From Brevundimonas sp. SH203 (GTDB taxonomy: Bacteria > Pseudomonadota > Alphaproteobacteria > Caulobacterales > Caulobacteraceae), in the NCBI RefSeq assembly GCF_002157625.1, contig NZ_BDMM01000001.1, forward strand, positions 124,001 to 188,000: a stretch of 64,000 nucleotides of DNA, read 5' to 3'. Below the pieces are notes generated by a model. The model saw nothing but the letters and a program-made list of their open reading frames with translations, was not told the DNA's origin and did not search any database. Positions 41,671-51,511 of the stretch are shown in pieces (positions within the stretch are counted from its first letter, which is position 1; each line of letters begins with the position of its first letter). The position numbers were made by a program, and so were the translations under genes.

Positions 41671-43721
41671 GCCGAATAGGGACGAGGACCGGCGGCCGCG
41701 CCGCGCGAGATGTCGGCCGAGGGGGTCAGGGGGGCGACGCCGCCGTTCAGGCGGGCCTTGTAAACCGCCATATTCTCCATCACCCGCATCATATAGTTGC
41801 GCGTCTCGGTGAAGGGCGCGCATTCGATGAAGTCGATGGTCTTGATGGCGTCGCCGCGCGGGTCGCCGCAACGTGCGATCCACTGGCTGGGGCGCGCCGG
41901 CCCGGCGTTATAGCCCACGGTCGCCAGCAGCATGGAGCCGTTGTTGGCCGCCATCAGCTCGCCCAGGTGATAGCTGCCCAGGGTCATGTTGTAGTCCGGC
42001 TCCCACAGCCGTTCGGCCGAATAGCTCATCCCCAGGCGCCGGGCGACGCCCGAGGCGGTGGACGGCAGGAACTGCATCATGCCGCGCGCGTCGGCGCCGG
42101 ATCGGGCGCGGGGATCGAAGCTGGATTCCTGGCGCGTGATGGCCTGGGTGAACGCCAGCGGCGCGGCGCCGGCGACCTGGGTCGGGACGCGGACCGGATA
42201 CATCCGCTCGGGCATGACGAAGCCGCGCTGGCTGGCGGCGCGCCCGACCATCATGGCGGTGAAGCCCTCGCCGTAACCGCGCGACAGGTCCATCAGCAGG
42301 GCCAGGTCGTTGATCGTCGGCAGGTCGTTGTCGAGTTGATAGGCGAAGACGCGCAGCAGGCTCATCTCGCCGGTCTCGCCCAGGATGCGGGCCGCGCGGA
42401 CGATCTCGTTGCCCTCGAATCGCGCGATGTCGGCCTGCGACGGCACGGGTTCGCCGGGCAGCTGAAGCGTGGTCATGCCGGCCTTCTCGGCCGCCAGCTG
42501 GCCGTAGAAGGTCTGCCAGTGCTGGGCGCCGTTGCGGTAATAGGCGAGGGCCGCATCGCGCTCGCCCCGCGCCTCGGCCGCCCGGCCCAGCCAGTAGTAG
42601 GCGCGGCCCTGGGTGATGGGGGTGGAGGAGGCAGTACGCAGCGCCTCGAAGTGGCGGGCGGCGACCTCGGGCTGGTTCAGCTTGGTCAGGGCGACCCAGC
42701 CGGCGAAGAACTCCGCGTCCACCATCCGGTCGCCCGAGGTGAAGCCGTGGCCGTTCATGGCGTCATAGGCCGCGCGCCAATTGCCCTGTTGCAGGGCGTC
42801 CAGGAAATAGTTGCGGCGCTCGCTCCACAGGGTGTTGTCGCCGACCGTCTGGCCGGGCGCGGGCGGCAGACTGGCCAGCAGCGGGAAGGCCTCGGACTGG
42901 CGATTCTGCGAGCGCAGCAGCCGGACGCGCTCCAGCACGACGGCCGGGTCCGACGCCTGGGCCGGCGTCAGATTGGCGATGACGGCGTCGGGGCTGTAGG
43001 CCGAGCGCAGGGTCATCACCGTATTGGCGATGGCGGCGCGGTCGGGCGACACCAGATTGACCATGCTGCGCGTCGCCGGTCCGTGCGGACCGAGCAACAG
43101 CATGTTCAGCCGCGCCTCGTGGTCCGCCGGGGTCAGCCACGCGCTCCATCGCGACAGGATGCGCGACTGCGGGCCTTCGTCGAACGACCGGGTGCGCCAC
43201 CAGTCGCGCACCAGATCGCGGGCCTGATTCTGGCGGCCGGTCTGTTCCAGCGCCGAGGCGTAGGCGATGGCGCCTTCGACCGTCGTGGGCTTGCCGTCGG
43301 ACATCAGCGACAGGGCCGCGTCGGCGCCCAGGCCCGAACGGTCCAGCACCTTCTCGGCGGCGGCGCGTCGTGATTCGCCCCGAGGCCATCCGGCCAGATC
43401 GGTCTGGCCCCGCGCCAGGTCGGCATAGGGCAGTTGCTCGCCCGAGGTGTCGATCAGCGCCCATTCGACCAGTTTGCGGGCCGAGGCGTCGCGGATCTGC
43501 GACATGGCGGACTGGGCGCCGAAGACGTCGCGGGCGCGGGCGGCGGCCAAACCCTGTCGAAACAGCGCCGTGTCCTGATCGTTCAGCACGCGCGCCTGAT
43601 AGGTCGCGGAACCGGGGATGGCCGAGGACGCCGAGGCGTAGGGCACAGGCTGGGAGGGCAGGACGTCCTGCGGGGTCGGCGCGAGGACGGCGAGGGCCGC
43701 CGCCAGACTGGTCACGATCAT
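41664..43721 (-). CDS. Soluble lytic murein transglycosylase (Slt-type)
   Basis: About 685 aa. The ATG at 43721 gives a clean signal peptide (MIVTSLAAALAVLAP) and has AGGA before it; a start at 43739 is also open. A long alpha-superhelical region (TPR-like, e.g. GRAYYWLGRAAEARGERDAA) leads to the catalytic domain TQAITRQESSFDPRARSGAD (catalytic Glu), ARGMMQFLPSTASGVAR and LATVGYNAGPARPSQW. Cleaves the MurNAc-GlcNAc bond of peptidoglycan in the periplasm with 1,6-anhydro product. Confidence 0.93.
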   Translation of the reverse strand: MIVTSLAAALAVLAPTPQDVLPSQPVPYASASSAIPGSATYQARVLNDQDTALFRQGLAAARARDVFGAQSAMSQIRDASARKLVEWALIDTSGEQLPYADLARGQTDLAGWPRGESRRAAAEKVLDRSGLGADAALSLMSDGKPTTVEGAIAYASALEQTGRQNQARDLVRDWWRTRSFDEGPQSRILSRWSAWLTPADHEARLNMLLLGPHGPATRSMVNLVSPDRAAIANTVMTLRSAYSPDAVIANLTPAQASDPAVVLERVRLLRSQNRQSEAFPLLASLPPAPGQTVGDNTLWSERRNYFLDALQQGNWRAAYDAMNGHGFTSGDRMVDAEFFAGWVALTKLNQPEVAARHFEALRTASSTPITQGRAYYWLGRAAEARGERDAALAYYRNGAQHWQTFYGQLAAEKAGMTTLQLPGEPVPSQADIARFEGNEIVRAARILGETGEMSLLRVFAYQLDNDLPTINDLALLMDLSRGYGEGFTAMMVGRAASQRGFVMPERMYPVRVPTQVAGAAPLAFTQAITRQESSFDPRARSGADARGMMQFLPSTASGVARRLGMSYSAERLWEPDYNMTLGSYHLGELMAANNGSMLLATVGYNAGPARPSQWIARCGDPRGDAIKTIDFIECAPFTETRNYMMRVMENMAVYKARLNGGVAPLTPSADISRGAAAGPRPYSAY

Positions 43722-43847
43722 GATCTGTCCTGTTCCCATTCAATCCCGGTTGCGGCGGAGCCGCTGGCGACCTAACGTCCCGCGCTCATTGCTAAAGGCG
43801 ATGAACATCCGTCCATCGTCACTCCCCACGCAGGCCAGCTTAGTCTC

Positions 43848-44732
43848 ATGAACGCCCCCTTGTTCAAGGGCGTGATCACCGCCCTGATCACACCACTTCG
43901 TGACGGAAACGTGGACGAAGCCGCATTCGCCAAACTGCTTGAGCGTCAGATCGCCGCAGGGGTCCACGGCGTCGTGCCGATGGGCACGACGGGCGAGGGC
44001 GCCAGCATGGACCTGGACGAGCACAAGCACGTCATCGAACTGTGCGTGCGTCTGGCGGCGGGCCGCGTCAGCGTCATCGCCGGCACGGGATCGCCCTACA
44101 CCAAGGAAGCCATCGACCTGACCCGCCACGCCAAGACGGTGGGCGCGGACGGGGCGCTGGTCGTCACCCCCTATTATATTCGTCCGTCGCAGGCGGGCAT
44201 GGCTGCGCATTTCGAGGCCGTGGCCGATGCGGTCCAACTGCCGATTCTGCTGTACAATGTGCCGGGCCGGACGGGCTCCGATCTGGCCAATGAGACGGTG
44301 GCGCGTCTGGCGGCCCATCCGAACATCGTCGGCATCAAGGACGCCACCGGCGACATGAGCCGCGTCAGTTGGATGCGCGCCAATATCGACGGTCAGTTCG
44401 ACCTGATCTCGGGCGACGACCCCAGCTATCTGGGCTATCACGCCCACGGCGGCGTCGGCCTGATCTCGGTGGCGTCGAACGTCGCGCCCGAGGCCATGGT
44501 CGCCCTGCACAATGCGATGACGGCCGGCGACTACGCCACGGCGCGCGAGTGGCAGGGCCGACTGATCGGCCTGTGCAAGGCGCTGTTCCTGGATAACTCC
44601 CCGGCGCCGACCAAATACGCCCTGGCCAGACTGGGTCTGTGCGAGGAAGAAGCGCGTCTGCCGCTGTCGCCGACCTCGGAAGCCGTCAGGCCGATCATCG
44701 ACCGCGCCATGGCGGATGCGGGCGTGGGCTGA
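43848..44732 (+). CDS. dapA: 4-hydroxy-tetrahydrodipicolinate synthase
   Basis: A 294-aa TIM-barrel aldolase that condenses pyruvate with aspartate semialdehyde in lysine/diaminopimelate synthesis. [46 protein letters not shown] and [14 protein letters not shown] (active-site Tyr) are present, with the Schiff-base Lys in [13 protein letters not shown]. The stop shares one base with the smpB start (TGATG). Divergent from the lytic transglycosylase, a fitting cell-wall neighbour. Confidence 0.96.
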   Translation: MNAPLFKGVITALITPLRDGNVDEAAFAKLLERQIAAGVHGVVPMGTTGEGASMDLDEHKHVIELCVRLAAGRVSVIAGTGSPYTKEAIDLTRHAKTVGADGALVVTPYYIRPSQAGMAAHFEAVADAVQLPILLYNVPGRTGSDLANETVARLAAHPNIVGIKDATGDMSRVSWMRANIDGQFDLISGDDPSYLGYHAHGGVGLISVASNVAPEAMVALHNAMTAGDYATAREWQGRLIGLCKALFLDNSPAPTKYALARLGLCEEEARLPLSPTSEAVRPIIDRAMADAGVG

Positions 44733-45202
44733 TGGCGTCCGACAAACCCAAGACCAAGCTGCTGGCGGAAAACCGCCGGGCGCGGTTCGACTATTTTCTG
44801 GAAGACTTCGTCGAGGCCGGCATTCAGCTTCTGGGTACGGAGATCAAGGCGCTGCGCGATGGCCGCGCCAACATCGCCGAAAGCTATGTCTCGCCCGAGG
44901 GGCGCGACCTGGTGCTGATCAACGCCGACATCCCGCCGTACAAACAGGCCAATCGCTTCAACCACGAGCCGCGCCGCCCGCGTCGGCTGCTGCTGCACCG
45001 CAAAGAGATCGACCGGATGATCGGGGCGGTCCAGCGCGACGGTCAGACCATCATCCCGGTGCGGCTGTATCTGAACGAGGCCGGCAAGGCGAAGATCGAG
45101 ATCGCCATGGCCAAGGGCAAGAAGCTGCACGACAAGCGTCAGGCCAGCGCGGATCGCGACTGGGCGCGCGACAAGGCCCGGCTGATGCGCGACAAGGGCT
45201 GA
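44732..45202 (+). CDS. smpB: SsrA-binding protein SmpB
   Basis: A 156-aa protein. [59 protein letters not shown] and [10 protein letters not shown] form the SmpB beta-barrel that binds tmRNA for ribosome rescue; the basic tail is [20 protein letters not shown]. Coupled to dapA by a one-base overlap. Confidence 0.97.
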   Translation: MASDKPKTKLLAENRRARFDYFLEDFVEAGIQLLGTEIKALRDGRANIAESYVSPEGRDLVLINADIPPYKQANRFNHEPRRPRRLLLHRKEIDRMIGAVQRDGQTIIPVRLYLNEAGKAKIEIAMAKGKKLHDKRQASADRDWARDKARLMRDKG

Positions 45203-45217
45203 TCCGCGAGGGATCAG
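45199..45217. terminator. Hairpin between convergent smpB and uracil-DNA glycosylase genes
   Basis: CTGATCC (45199-45205) and GGATCAG (45211-45217) form a 7-bp stem over the end of smpB, with loop GCGAG. It lacks a T tract, so the terminator role is tentative. Confidence 0.35.
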
Positions 45218-45852
45218 TCCTCGATCAGCTTTCGGACGCGCGCAAAAATATCTTCGAACATCTCGGGCGTCAGGCGGCCGGTGTTCGTGTTCAACCGCGA
45301 GCAATGATAGCTGTTCAGGATCACGTAGCCGCCGGCTTCACCCTGCGCGCCATGTCCCGCCGGCATGGCGGAGGCGGGCCGTCCGAACGCTTTCAGGATG
45401 TTGCGGCGCGACACGTCGCCCAGGGTCACGATCACCTTCAGATTGGGCAGCAGCTTCAGCCGGTCGATCAGGAAGGGCCGGCAGGTCGTCTCCTCGATCG
45501 GCAGGGGCTTGTTGCCGGGCGGGGCGCAGCGCACGGCGTTGGTGATCATACAGTCCGTCAGCGTCAGGTCGTCGTCGCCGTTCGGATCGTAATGACCGTG
45601 GGCGAACCCGGCCTTCTTCAGCGTGTCATACAAAAGCCAGCCGGCATGGTCCCCGGTGAAGGGGCGGCCCGTGCGGTTGGCGCCGGTGCGGCCCGGCGCA
45701 AGACCGGCGATCAGCAGACGCGCGTTCGGATCACCGAAGGAGGCGGCGGGACCGTTCCACCAGTCGGGGTTCTGACGCGCGTTCTCTCGCCGATATTCGA
45801 CCAGGCGCGGGCACAGGGGACAGTCGCGGGGCGGCTCGGGCGTCAGGCTCAT
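45214..45852 (-). CDS. Uracil-DNA glycosylase, type 5-like (UdgB)
   Basis: A 212-aa protein from the ATG at 45852, which overlaps the NYN gene stop. CPLCPRLVEYR supplies two Cys of a metal/FeS site. LLIAGLAPGRTGANRTGRPF (motif 1), NAVRCAPPGNKPLP and a late ILNSYHCSRLNTNTG (motif 2) match family 5 UDGs, which remove uracil and deaminated purines. Distinct from the UDG-like protein of the element at 20338-21039. Confidence 0.85.
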   Translation of the reverse strand: MSLTPEPPRDCPLCPRLVEYRRENARQNPDWWNGPAASFGDPNARLLIAGLAPGRTGANRTGRPFTGDHAGWLLYDTLKKAGFAHGHYDPNGDDDLTLTDCMITNAVRCAPPGNKPLPIEETTCRPFLIDRLKLLPNLKVIVTLGDVSRRNILKAFGRPASAMPAGHGAQGEAGGYVILNSYHCSRLNTNTGRLTPEMFEDIFARVRKLIED

Positions 45853-46385
45853 TGCGCGGCCTTCGGGCGGCCGAAGTCGGCCATCAGGTCGTTCAGGTCC
45901 AGGAAGCTGTCGGCCTGGCGGCGCAGTTCGTCGGCGATGTGCGGCGGTTGGGTCTTTTGCGTCGAGATCACCGTGACCCGCACGCCCCTGGCCTGGATCG
46001 CCTGAACCGCGCGGCGGAAATCCCCATCGCCGGAGAACAGGACGGCGTGGTCGATGTGTGGGGCCAGTTCCAGCATGTCCACCGCGATCTCGATGTCCAT
46101 ATTGCCCTTGATCCGGCTGTGGCCCGCCCCGTCGGTGAACCGTTTCACCGGCTTGGTCACGACCGAAAAGCCGTTGTAATCCAGCCAGTCGATCAGGGGC
46201 TTCACCGGCGAGAACTCTTCGCCCTCGACGATGGCCGTGTAATAGTAGGCGCGGGTCAGGACCGATTTCTCGCGGAACCAGTCCAGCATCCGCCGAAAGT
46301 CCATGTCGTGCTGCAACGCACGGGCGGCGGAATAGAGGTTGGACCCGTCGATGAAGATCGCCAGTCGGTCGGTGGAATGAAACAT
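45849..46385 (-). CDS. NYN-domain (LabA/DUF88-like) protein
   Basis: A 178-aa protein. RLAIFIDGSNLYSAARAL, then GNMDIEIAVDMLELA and HAVLFSGDGDFRRAVQAIQA give the four acidic residues of the PIN-like NYN fold, usually an RNase. The ATG at 46385 directly abuts the folK start on the other strand. Co-transcribed with the UDG (four-base overlap). Confidence 0.88.
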   Translation of the reverse strand: MFHSTDRLAIFIDGSNLYSAARALQHDMDFRRMLDWFREKSVLTRAYYYTAIVEGEEFSPVKPLIDWLDYNGFSVVTKPVKRFTDGAGHSRIKGNMDIEIAVDMLELAPHIDHAVLFSGDGDFRRAVQAIQARGVRVTVISTQKTQPPHIADELRRQADSFLDLNDLMADFGRPKAAQ

Positions 46386-46962
46386 GGTTGGAGCCGACAA
46401 AAGGATTGAAGAAAATGACGCCCCGGCGCGCGTAGCCGTCGATGTGGGAATCGACGAGACGCTGGACCTGGACCAGGCAGTCATCGTTGCGCTGGGCTGC
46501 AATGACAAGGGGGCATGGTCCTCGTGCCGGGAGGCGCTGGAGGCGGCCTTGGCGCGGTTTCGCAGCGAGGGGATCGACGTAGTCGCCCGCTCGGGCTGGT
46601 GGTCGTCGCTGGCCTGGCCCGATCCGTCCGATCCGCCCTTCCTGAACGGCGTCGCGATCGTTCGCACCGACCACGACCCGCATGCCCTGATGGCGACGCT
46701 GGGGCGGATCGAGGACGCCTTCGGGCGCCGCCGGTCGGTTCGCAACGCCCCGCGCACGCTCGACTTGGACCTGATCGCCTATGGGCGGCTGAGCGGCGAT
46801 CTGGAGGGGCTGATCCTGCCGCACCCGCGCGCGGCGGAACGGCGGTTCGTCATGGGGCCGATCGCCGAAATCGCGCCCGACTGGGTGCATCCGACGGACG
46901 GACGAAAGGCCTTGGACTTGGCGGTGTCGGCTTCCGTTGGGAGAGATGCTCATGCGATTTAA
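46384..46962 (+). CDS. folK: 2-amino-4-hydroxy-6-hydroxymethyldihydropteridine diphosphokinase
   Basis: About 192 aa as read from the ATG at 46384; the true start may be further in, because VIVALGCND, the usual beginning, is at residue 33. NAPRTLDLDLIAYGRLSG and LPHPRAAERRFVMGPIAEIA are the HPPK signatures for ATP and pterin binding. The enzyme transfers pyrophosphate to 6-hydroxymethyl-dihydropterin in folate synthesis. Divergent from the NYN gene with no room for separate promoters if both starts are correct. Confidence 0.88.
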   Translation: MVGADKRIEENDAPARVAVDVGIDETLDLDQAVIVALGCNDKGAWSSCREALEAALARFRSEGIDVVARSGWWSSLAWPDPSDPPFLNGVAIVRTDHDPHALMATLGRIEDAFGRRRSVRNAPRTLDLDLIAYGRLSGDLEGLILPHPRAAERRFVMGPIAEIAPDWVHPTDGRKALDLAVSASVGRDAHAI

Positions 46963-47239
46963 GCGACGGAGGCTGGAGCTTGCGCTCATTCAGGCCCGCT
47001 TGGTGGCGCCTTTGGGGCTCGCGGTCGCGGTCGGCGCAATGTCCATCCTCATCGGCGCTTTCATAATCGTAACGAGGCCAGATCCCGCACGCTTCGATCC
47101 CTGGCGCAGCCCTCATGCGGCTGATCAAGGAGTCTACTGCAGGACATATGGAAAAGGCGGGACGGTCTGCTCAGAGGTCCCGGAAGGGGTGCGTGAGTTT
47201 AGGGAACGGCAGGCGACGATACCCCGAAAGGCGAACTGA
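46952..47239 (+). CDS. Small membrane protein of unknown function
   Basis: About 95 aa from the ATG at 46952 (MRFKRRRLELALIQARLV), with GGGAG ten bases upstream, overlapping the folK end. One probable membrane helix, VAPLGLAVAVGAMSILIGAF, followed by a short soluble tail with two Cys (VYCRTYG, TVCSEV). No family recognised. Confidence 0.5.
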   Translation: MRFKRRRLELALIQARLVAPLGLAVAVGAMSILIGAFIIVTRPDPARFDPWRSPHAADQGVYCRTYGKGGTVCSEVPEGVREFRERQATIPRKAN

Positions 47240-47323
47240 CGCCGCACTTTCGCCCCTGTGGCGTTGCAAAAACCAGTCTGTATCTGTATTTGACGCGGTT
47301 CTCCCCCGCGTTCGAGGAATTTC

Positions 47324-47683
47324 ATGGCCCGCGTCACCGTCGAAGACTGCATCGAGAAGGTTCCGAACCGCTTTGGCCTGGTGCTGATGGCCGGCCACCG
47401 CGCCCGCAGCATCGCCAACGGCGCCGCCCTGACCATCGACCGCGACAACGACAAGAACCCGGTCGTCGCCCTGCGCGAGATCGCCGACGACACCGTCATT
47501 CCCGACGAACTGCGTGAAACCATCATCACCACGCTGCAGCGTGTGGACGAGCGCACGGAAGCCGAGGACGAGGCCGAGGTCGTCGCCCTGCTGGCCGAAC
47601 CCCAGCACATGAACATGGCCGAGGCCGAGCTGATCCGCGCGCTGCAAAGCGACCGCGACGGCGGTCAGGAGGAGCGGTACTGA
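47324..47683 (+). CDS. rpoZ: DNA-directed RNA polymerase omega subunit
   Basis: A 119-aa protein. [20 protein letters not shown], then [18 protein letters not shown] and [14 protein letters not shown] are the omega signature; the protein helps beta' folding. It lies directly upstream of the (p)ppGpp synthetase/hydrolase gene, the usual order in Proteobacteria, with the downstream start overlapping its stop. Confidence 0.96.
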   Translation: MARVTVEDCIEKVPNRFGLVLMAGHRARSIANGAALTIDRDNDKNPVVALREIADDTVIPDELRETIITTLQRVDERTEAEDEAEVVALLAEPQHMNMAEAELIRALQSDRDGGQEERY

Positions 47684-49977
47684 CGCCCGAAGGAGCCCCT
47701 GGCGTCACTATCCTGCCGGCGCGGACCGATGCGGTTCCGCCGGCGCCCCAAGCTGCAAATAAAAACGACCCCCAGACCGCGCCTGCCGATTCGGCGTCGC
47801 AGCCGAAACGCGCGCCCATTCTGCGCCAGTTCGAGCTGATCGAGGCGGTCAAGGCGTATGATCCCACGGCCGACGAAGCGCTGCTGAACCGCGCCTATGT
47901 CTATGCGATGAAGATGCACGGCTCGCAGTTGCGGGCCTCGGGCGATCCCTATTTCGCCCACCCGATCCAGGTCGCGGGCATACTGACCGATTACAAGCTC
48001 GACACCGCCACCATCGTCACGGCCCTGCTGCACGACGTGGTGGAGGACACCACGGCGACGCGCGACGACATCGCGGCCATGTTCGGCGAGGAGGTCGCGG
48101 TCCTGGTCGAGGGTGTGACCAAGCTGTCGCGACTGGAGCTTCAGGCCGAACACACACGCCAGGCCGAGAACCTGCGCAAATTCATCCTGGCGATCAGCCG
48201 GGACGTGCGGGTGCTGTTGGTCAAGCTGGCCGACCGGCTGCACAATATGCGCACGCTTCAGTATGTGAAGCCGGAGAAGCGCGAGCGGATCAGCCGCGAG
48301 ACGCTGGAAGTCTATGCGCCTCTGGGCCGCTCCATCGGCATTCATTCCATCGCGTCCGAGCTGGAAGAACTGGCCTTCACCCATCTGAACCCCACCGCCA
48401 AGACCGCCATCGAGCGGCGGCTGGAGGCGCTGAAGCTGGAGCATGGCCGCGCCATCGAGGGCGTGGCCGGCGAGGTGGAGCGGGTGCTGTCCGAAGGCGG
48501 GCTGAAGGCCAAGGTCTATGGCCGGCAGAAGACGCCCTATTCGATCTGGCGCAAACTTCAGCGGAAGTCGGTCGGATTCTCCTCCCTGTCGGACATCTAT
48601 GGTTTCCGCGTCATCGTGGAGGCCGAGGACGACTGTTATCGCGCGCTGGGCGTCATTCACCGCGAATGGCCGATGGTGCCCGAGCGGTTCAAGGACTTCA
48701 TCTCGACGCCGAAATCGAACAACTATCGCTCGTTGCACACCACGGTCGTCGGACCGCGCGGCCTGCGGATAGAGATGCAGATCCGCACCGAGGACATGGA
48801 CCGGGTCGCCGAGGACGGCGTGGCCGCCCACTGGCGCTACAAGAACCAGTCCTACGGCTTCGACCGCGAGGCGATGGAGCAGGGCGGCGGACGCGATCCG
48901 CTGCAGAACCTGCGTCATCTGGTGCAGGTGATCGAACACGGCGAGGGCGGCGAGGACTGGGTCGAACACGCCAAGCTGGAAATGTATCTGGACCAGGTGT
49001 TCGTCTTCACGCCGAAGGGACAGCTGGTGACGCTGCCGCGCGGGGGGATGCCGCTGGACTTCGCCTACGCCGTCCACACCGAGGTCGGGGACACCGCCGT
49101 CGGGGTCAAGGTCAACGGCGAACTGAAGCCGATGCGGACGCCGCTGCAGAACGGCGACGTGATCGAGATCATTCGCGGCTCGAAACGCGAGGTGCCCGCC
49201 GACTGGCGCAGCCTGACCGTGACGGGCCGCGCCCGATCCGCCATCCGTCGTCACATCCGCACGTCCGAGCGCGAAGAGTTCATCAAACTGGGTCGCGTCG
49301 CCCTGGACCAGACCTTGAGCCGAATCGAAAAGTCGCTGGCCGACGTGTCGCTGAAGCCGGTTCTGGAAACCCTGGCGGCGGCGGGCGAGGACGATCTGTT
49401 CGAAGGTCTGGGCCGGGGACGTCTGTCGCCGACCGCGACGGCCGAAATCCTGTTCCCCGCGTTGAAGGGGCGGCTGAAGGCCGGGCCGGAGAAGCAGCGG
49501 ATCGAGGGCGACAAGGCGCGGCTGTTCGTGCGCGGCGGTGGTCTGACGCCGGGCGTGTCGGTCCATTTCGGCCAGTGTTGCACCCCGGTTCCGGGCGACC
49601 GGATCGTGGGGATTCTGGAGCCAGAATCGGGTTTGACGGTTCACACTATAGACTGTCAGAGCCTGGCCGCCTTCGCCGACGACGACTCGGTCTGGCACGA
49701 TCTGCAATGGACGCCCCAGGCCGAGACGGACGCGGTCGCCGCCGCCCGCATCCGCGCGACGATCCGCAATGCGCCGGGGGTGCTGGGTCAGGTCACGACC
49801 CTGATCGGCGAGGCCGGGGGAAACATCATCAACCTGTCGATGGCGCACCGCCAGCAGGACTTCTTCGACGTGGACGTGGATGTGGAGGTCGAGGACGCCA
49901 AGCACGCGACCATGATCATCGCCGCCCTGCGGGCCAATCCGTCCGTCGATTCCGTGGAACGCGCGCGGGGCGAATGA
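47680..49977 (+). CDS. Bifunctional (p)ppGpp synthetase/hydrolase (RelA/SpoT homologue)
   Basis: About 765 aa. The first ATG in frame (47908) lies inside the conserved N-terminus, since [20 protein letters not shown] is already family sequence. A CTG at 47680, seven bases after AGGAGG and overlapping the rpoZ stop as CTGA, is the best start; no ATG, GTG or TTG alternative was found in this stretch. HD hydrolase domain ([10 protein letters not shown]), synthetase domain ([27 protein letters not shown]), TGS ([20 protein letters not shown]) and ACT domain follow. Controls the stringent response. Confidence 0.93.
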   Translation: MTPEGAPGVTILPARTDAVPPAPQAANKNDPQTAPADSASQPKRAPILRQFELIEAVKAYDPTADEALLNRAYVYAMKMHGSQLRASGDPYFAHPIQVAGILTDYKLDTATIVTALLHDVVEDTTATRDDIAAMFGEEVAVLVEGVTKLSRLELQAEHTRQAENLRKFILAISRDVRVLLVKLADRLHNMRTLQYVKPEKRERISRETLEVYAPLGRSIGIHSIASELEELAFTHLNPTAKTAIERRLEALKLEHGRAIEGVAGEVERVLSEGGLKAKVYGRQKTPYSIWRKLQRKSVGFSSLSDIYGFRVIVEAEDDCYRALGVIHREWPMVPERFKDFISTPKSNNYRSLHTTVVGPRGLRIEMQIRTEDMDRVAEDGVAAHWRYKNQSYGFDREAMEQGGGRDPLQNLRHLVQVIEHGEGGEDWVEHAKLEMYLDQVFVFTPKGQLVTLPRGGMPLDFAYAVHTEVGDTAVGVKVNGELKPMRTPLQNGDVIEIIRGSKREVPADWRSLTVTGRARSAIRRHIRTSEREEFIKLGRVALDQTLSRIEKSLADVSLKPVLETLAAAGEDDLFEGLGRGRLSPTATAEILFPALKGRLKAGPEKQRIEGDKARLFVRGGGLTPGVSVHFGQCCTPVPGDRIVGILEPESGLTVHTIDCQSLAAFADDDSVWHDLQWTPQAETDAVAAARIRATIRNAPGVLGQVTTLIGEAGGNIINLSMAHRQQDFFDVDVDVEVEDAKHATMIIAALRANPSVDSVERARGE

Positions 49978-50732
49978 CCGAGACGATCAAGCCGAACGCC
50001 GCCCAGATGGCCGCGCCGTCCTATCGCATGGCGGCGATGGATCAGGATTTCCTGCTGGGCGATTCCATGCGCGGCGTGCGCTTCCTGATGGAATACGCCA
50101 AGGCCGAGGAGGCGCTGAGAGCCTGGGGCGTGCGTTCCACCATCGTCGTCTTCGGCAGCGCGCGTATCCGCGAGGGCCATCGCTGGTACGAACAGGCGCG
50201 CGCCTTCGGGCGGCTGGCGTCCGAGCGGGGCGGGGCGTTCCGGGGGGCGGTCGGCGAACCGCGCGACAACGTCATCGCCACCGGCGGCGGGCCGGGCATC
50301 ATGGAGGCGGCCAATCGCGGGGCCGTCGATGCGGGCGCACCGTCCGTCGGCTTCAACATCACCCTGCCGCACGAGCAGGAGCCCAACGCCTATTCGACGC
50401 CCGAACTGACTTTCCTGTTCCACTATTTCGCGATGCGGAAGATGCATCTGGCGATGCGGGCCAATGCGCTGGTGGTGTTTCCGGGCGGGTTCGGCACCTT
50501 CGATGAGATGTTCGAAATCCTGACCCTGCGCCAGACGGGCAAGGCGCCGCCGGTTCCCGTCGTCCTGGTGGACAGGGCCTATTGGACCTCGGTGATCGGG
50601 TTCGACGCCCTGGTCGAACATGGGATGATCGCGGCGTCCGATCTGGACCTGATCGGCTTCGCCGAAGACGCCGAGGGCGTTTGGGCCGAGCTGTTGGCGC
50701 GCGGCCTGAGGCCGAACGAAAACATCGACTGA
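49974..50732 (+). CDS. LOG-family protein (nucleotide 5'-monophosphate phosphoribohydrolase-like)
   Basis: A 252-aa protein. RSTIVVFGSARIREG, VIATGGGPGIMEAANRGA and ALVVFPGGFGTFDEMFEILT include the PGGxGTxxE motif of LOG/TIGR00730 proteins, which release ribose 5-phosphate from nucleoside monophosphates. The ATG overlaps the stop of the ppGpp synthetase gene. Confidence 0.9.
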   Translation: MTETIKPNAAQMAAPSYRMAAMDQDFLLGDSMRGVRFLMEYAKAEEALRAWGVRSTIVVFGSARIREGHRWYEQARAFGRLASERGGAFRGAVGEPRDNVIATGGGPGIMEAANRGAVDAGAPSVGFNITLPHEQEPNAYSTPELTFLFHYFAMRKMHLAMRANALVVFPGGFGTFDEMFEILTLRQTGKAPPVPVVLVDRAYWTSVIGFDALVEHGMIAASDLDLIGFAEDAEGVWAELLARGLRPNENID

Positions 50733-50782
50733 AGCGCAGCCGGAGGGTTCATCCGCGCGCGATCCGGGTCTAGAAGGCCGTC

Positions 50783-51367
50783 ATGAACACCCAAGACGTC
50801 CTCAACGAGTTCCGCGACGCCGGCGCCCTGCGCGAAGGCCATTTCGTCCTGTCCTCGGGCCTGCACAGTCCGGTCTTCCTGCAAAAGAACCTGGTCTTCA
50901 TGGACGGCGCGCGCTGCGAACGTCTGTGCAAGGCGCTGGCCGAGAAGATCGTGGCGACGGTCGGCTCGGTCGATGTGGCCATCTCGCCGGCCGTGGGCGG
51001 CATCATCCCCGGTTATGAGACGGCCAGACACCTGAAGGTGCGTTCGATGTATGTCGAGCGCGAGGGCGGCGCCTTCAAGCTGCGTCGCGGCTTCTCGGTC
51101 GAACCGGGCGAGAAGGTCGTCATGGTCGAGGACATCGTCACGACCGGCCTGTCCTCGCGCGAATGCATCGCCGCCATCCAGGCGGCGGGCGGCGAGGTCA
51201 TCGCGGCGGCCTGTATCGTGGATCGGTCGGGCGGCAAGGCGGACGTCGGCGTGCCGCTGATCGCCCTGGCCTCGCTGGACGTGCCGGCCTATCCGGCCGA
51301 CGCCCTGCCGCCGGAACTGGCGGCGCTTCCGGTCGAAGATCCCGGCAGTCGGCGGTTGGCGAAGTGA
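50783..51367 (+). CDS. pyrE: Orotate phosphoribosyltransferase
   Basis: A 194-aa protein of pyrimidine synthesis, joining orotate to PRPP to give [39 protein letters not shown] and the PRPP loop [16 protein letters not shown] are present. Followed by an inverted-repeat element and pdxJ. Confidence 0.95.
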   Translation: MNTQDVLNEFRDAGALREGHFVLSSGLHSPVFLQKNLVFMDGARCERLCKALAEKIVATVGSVDVAISPAVGGIIPGYETARHLKVRSMYVEREGGAFKLRRGFSVEPGEKVVMVEDIVTTGLSSRECIAAIQAAGGEVIAAACIVDRSGGKADVGVPLIALASLDVPAYPADALPPELAALPVEDPGSRRLAK

Positions 51368-51377
51368 ACCTTTCCCT

Positions 51378-51503
51378 CCGCTCATCCCGGCGAAAGCCGG
51401 GACCCAGCGCTTTGGGCGACGAGTGGAACCGTAAGTCGCAGGCTGTTGTCCAACGCACGGTGATGCGAAAGAACTGGGTCCCGGCTTTCGCCGGGATGAG
51501 CGG
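51378..51503. repeat. REP-like long inverted repeat between pyrE and pdxJ
   Basis: Bases 51378-51407 and 51474-51503 are perfect 30-base inverted copies (core TCCCGGCGAAAGCCGGGA) around a 66-base spacer. The core is itself nearly palindromic. The transcript would fold into a long hairpin. The type (reads RRKPGPS / WVPAFAGM when translated) is common between genes in alphaproteobacteria. Confidence 0.9.
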
Positions 51504-51511
51504 GAGTTGAT

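Noticed and set aside
47255-47323. Sigma-70-like promoter upstream of rpoZ
   Set aside because: TTGCAA and TATTTG can be picked out, but spacing and consensus are too weak to report as a feature.
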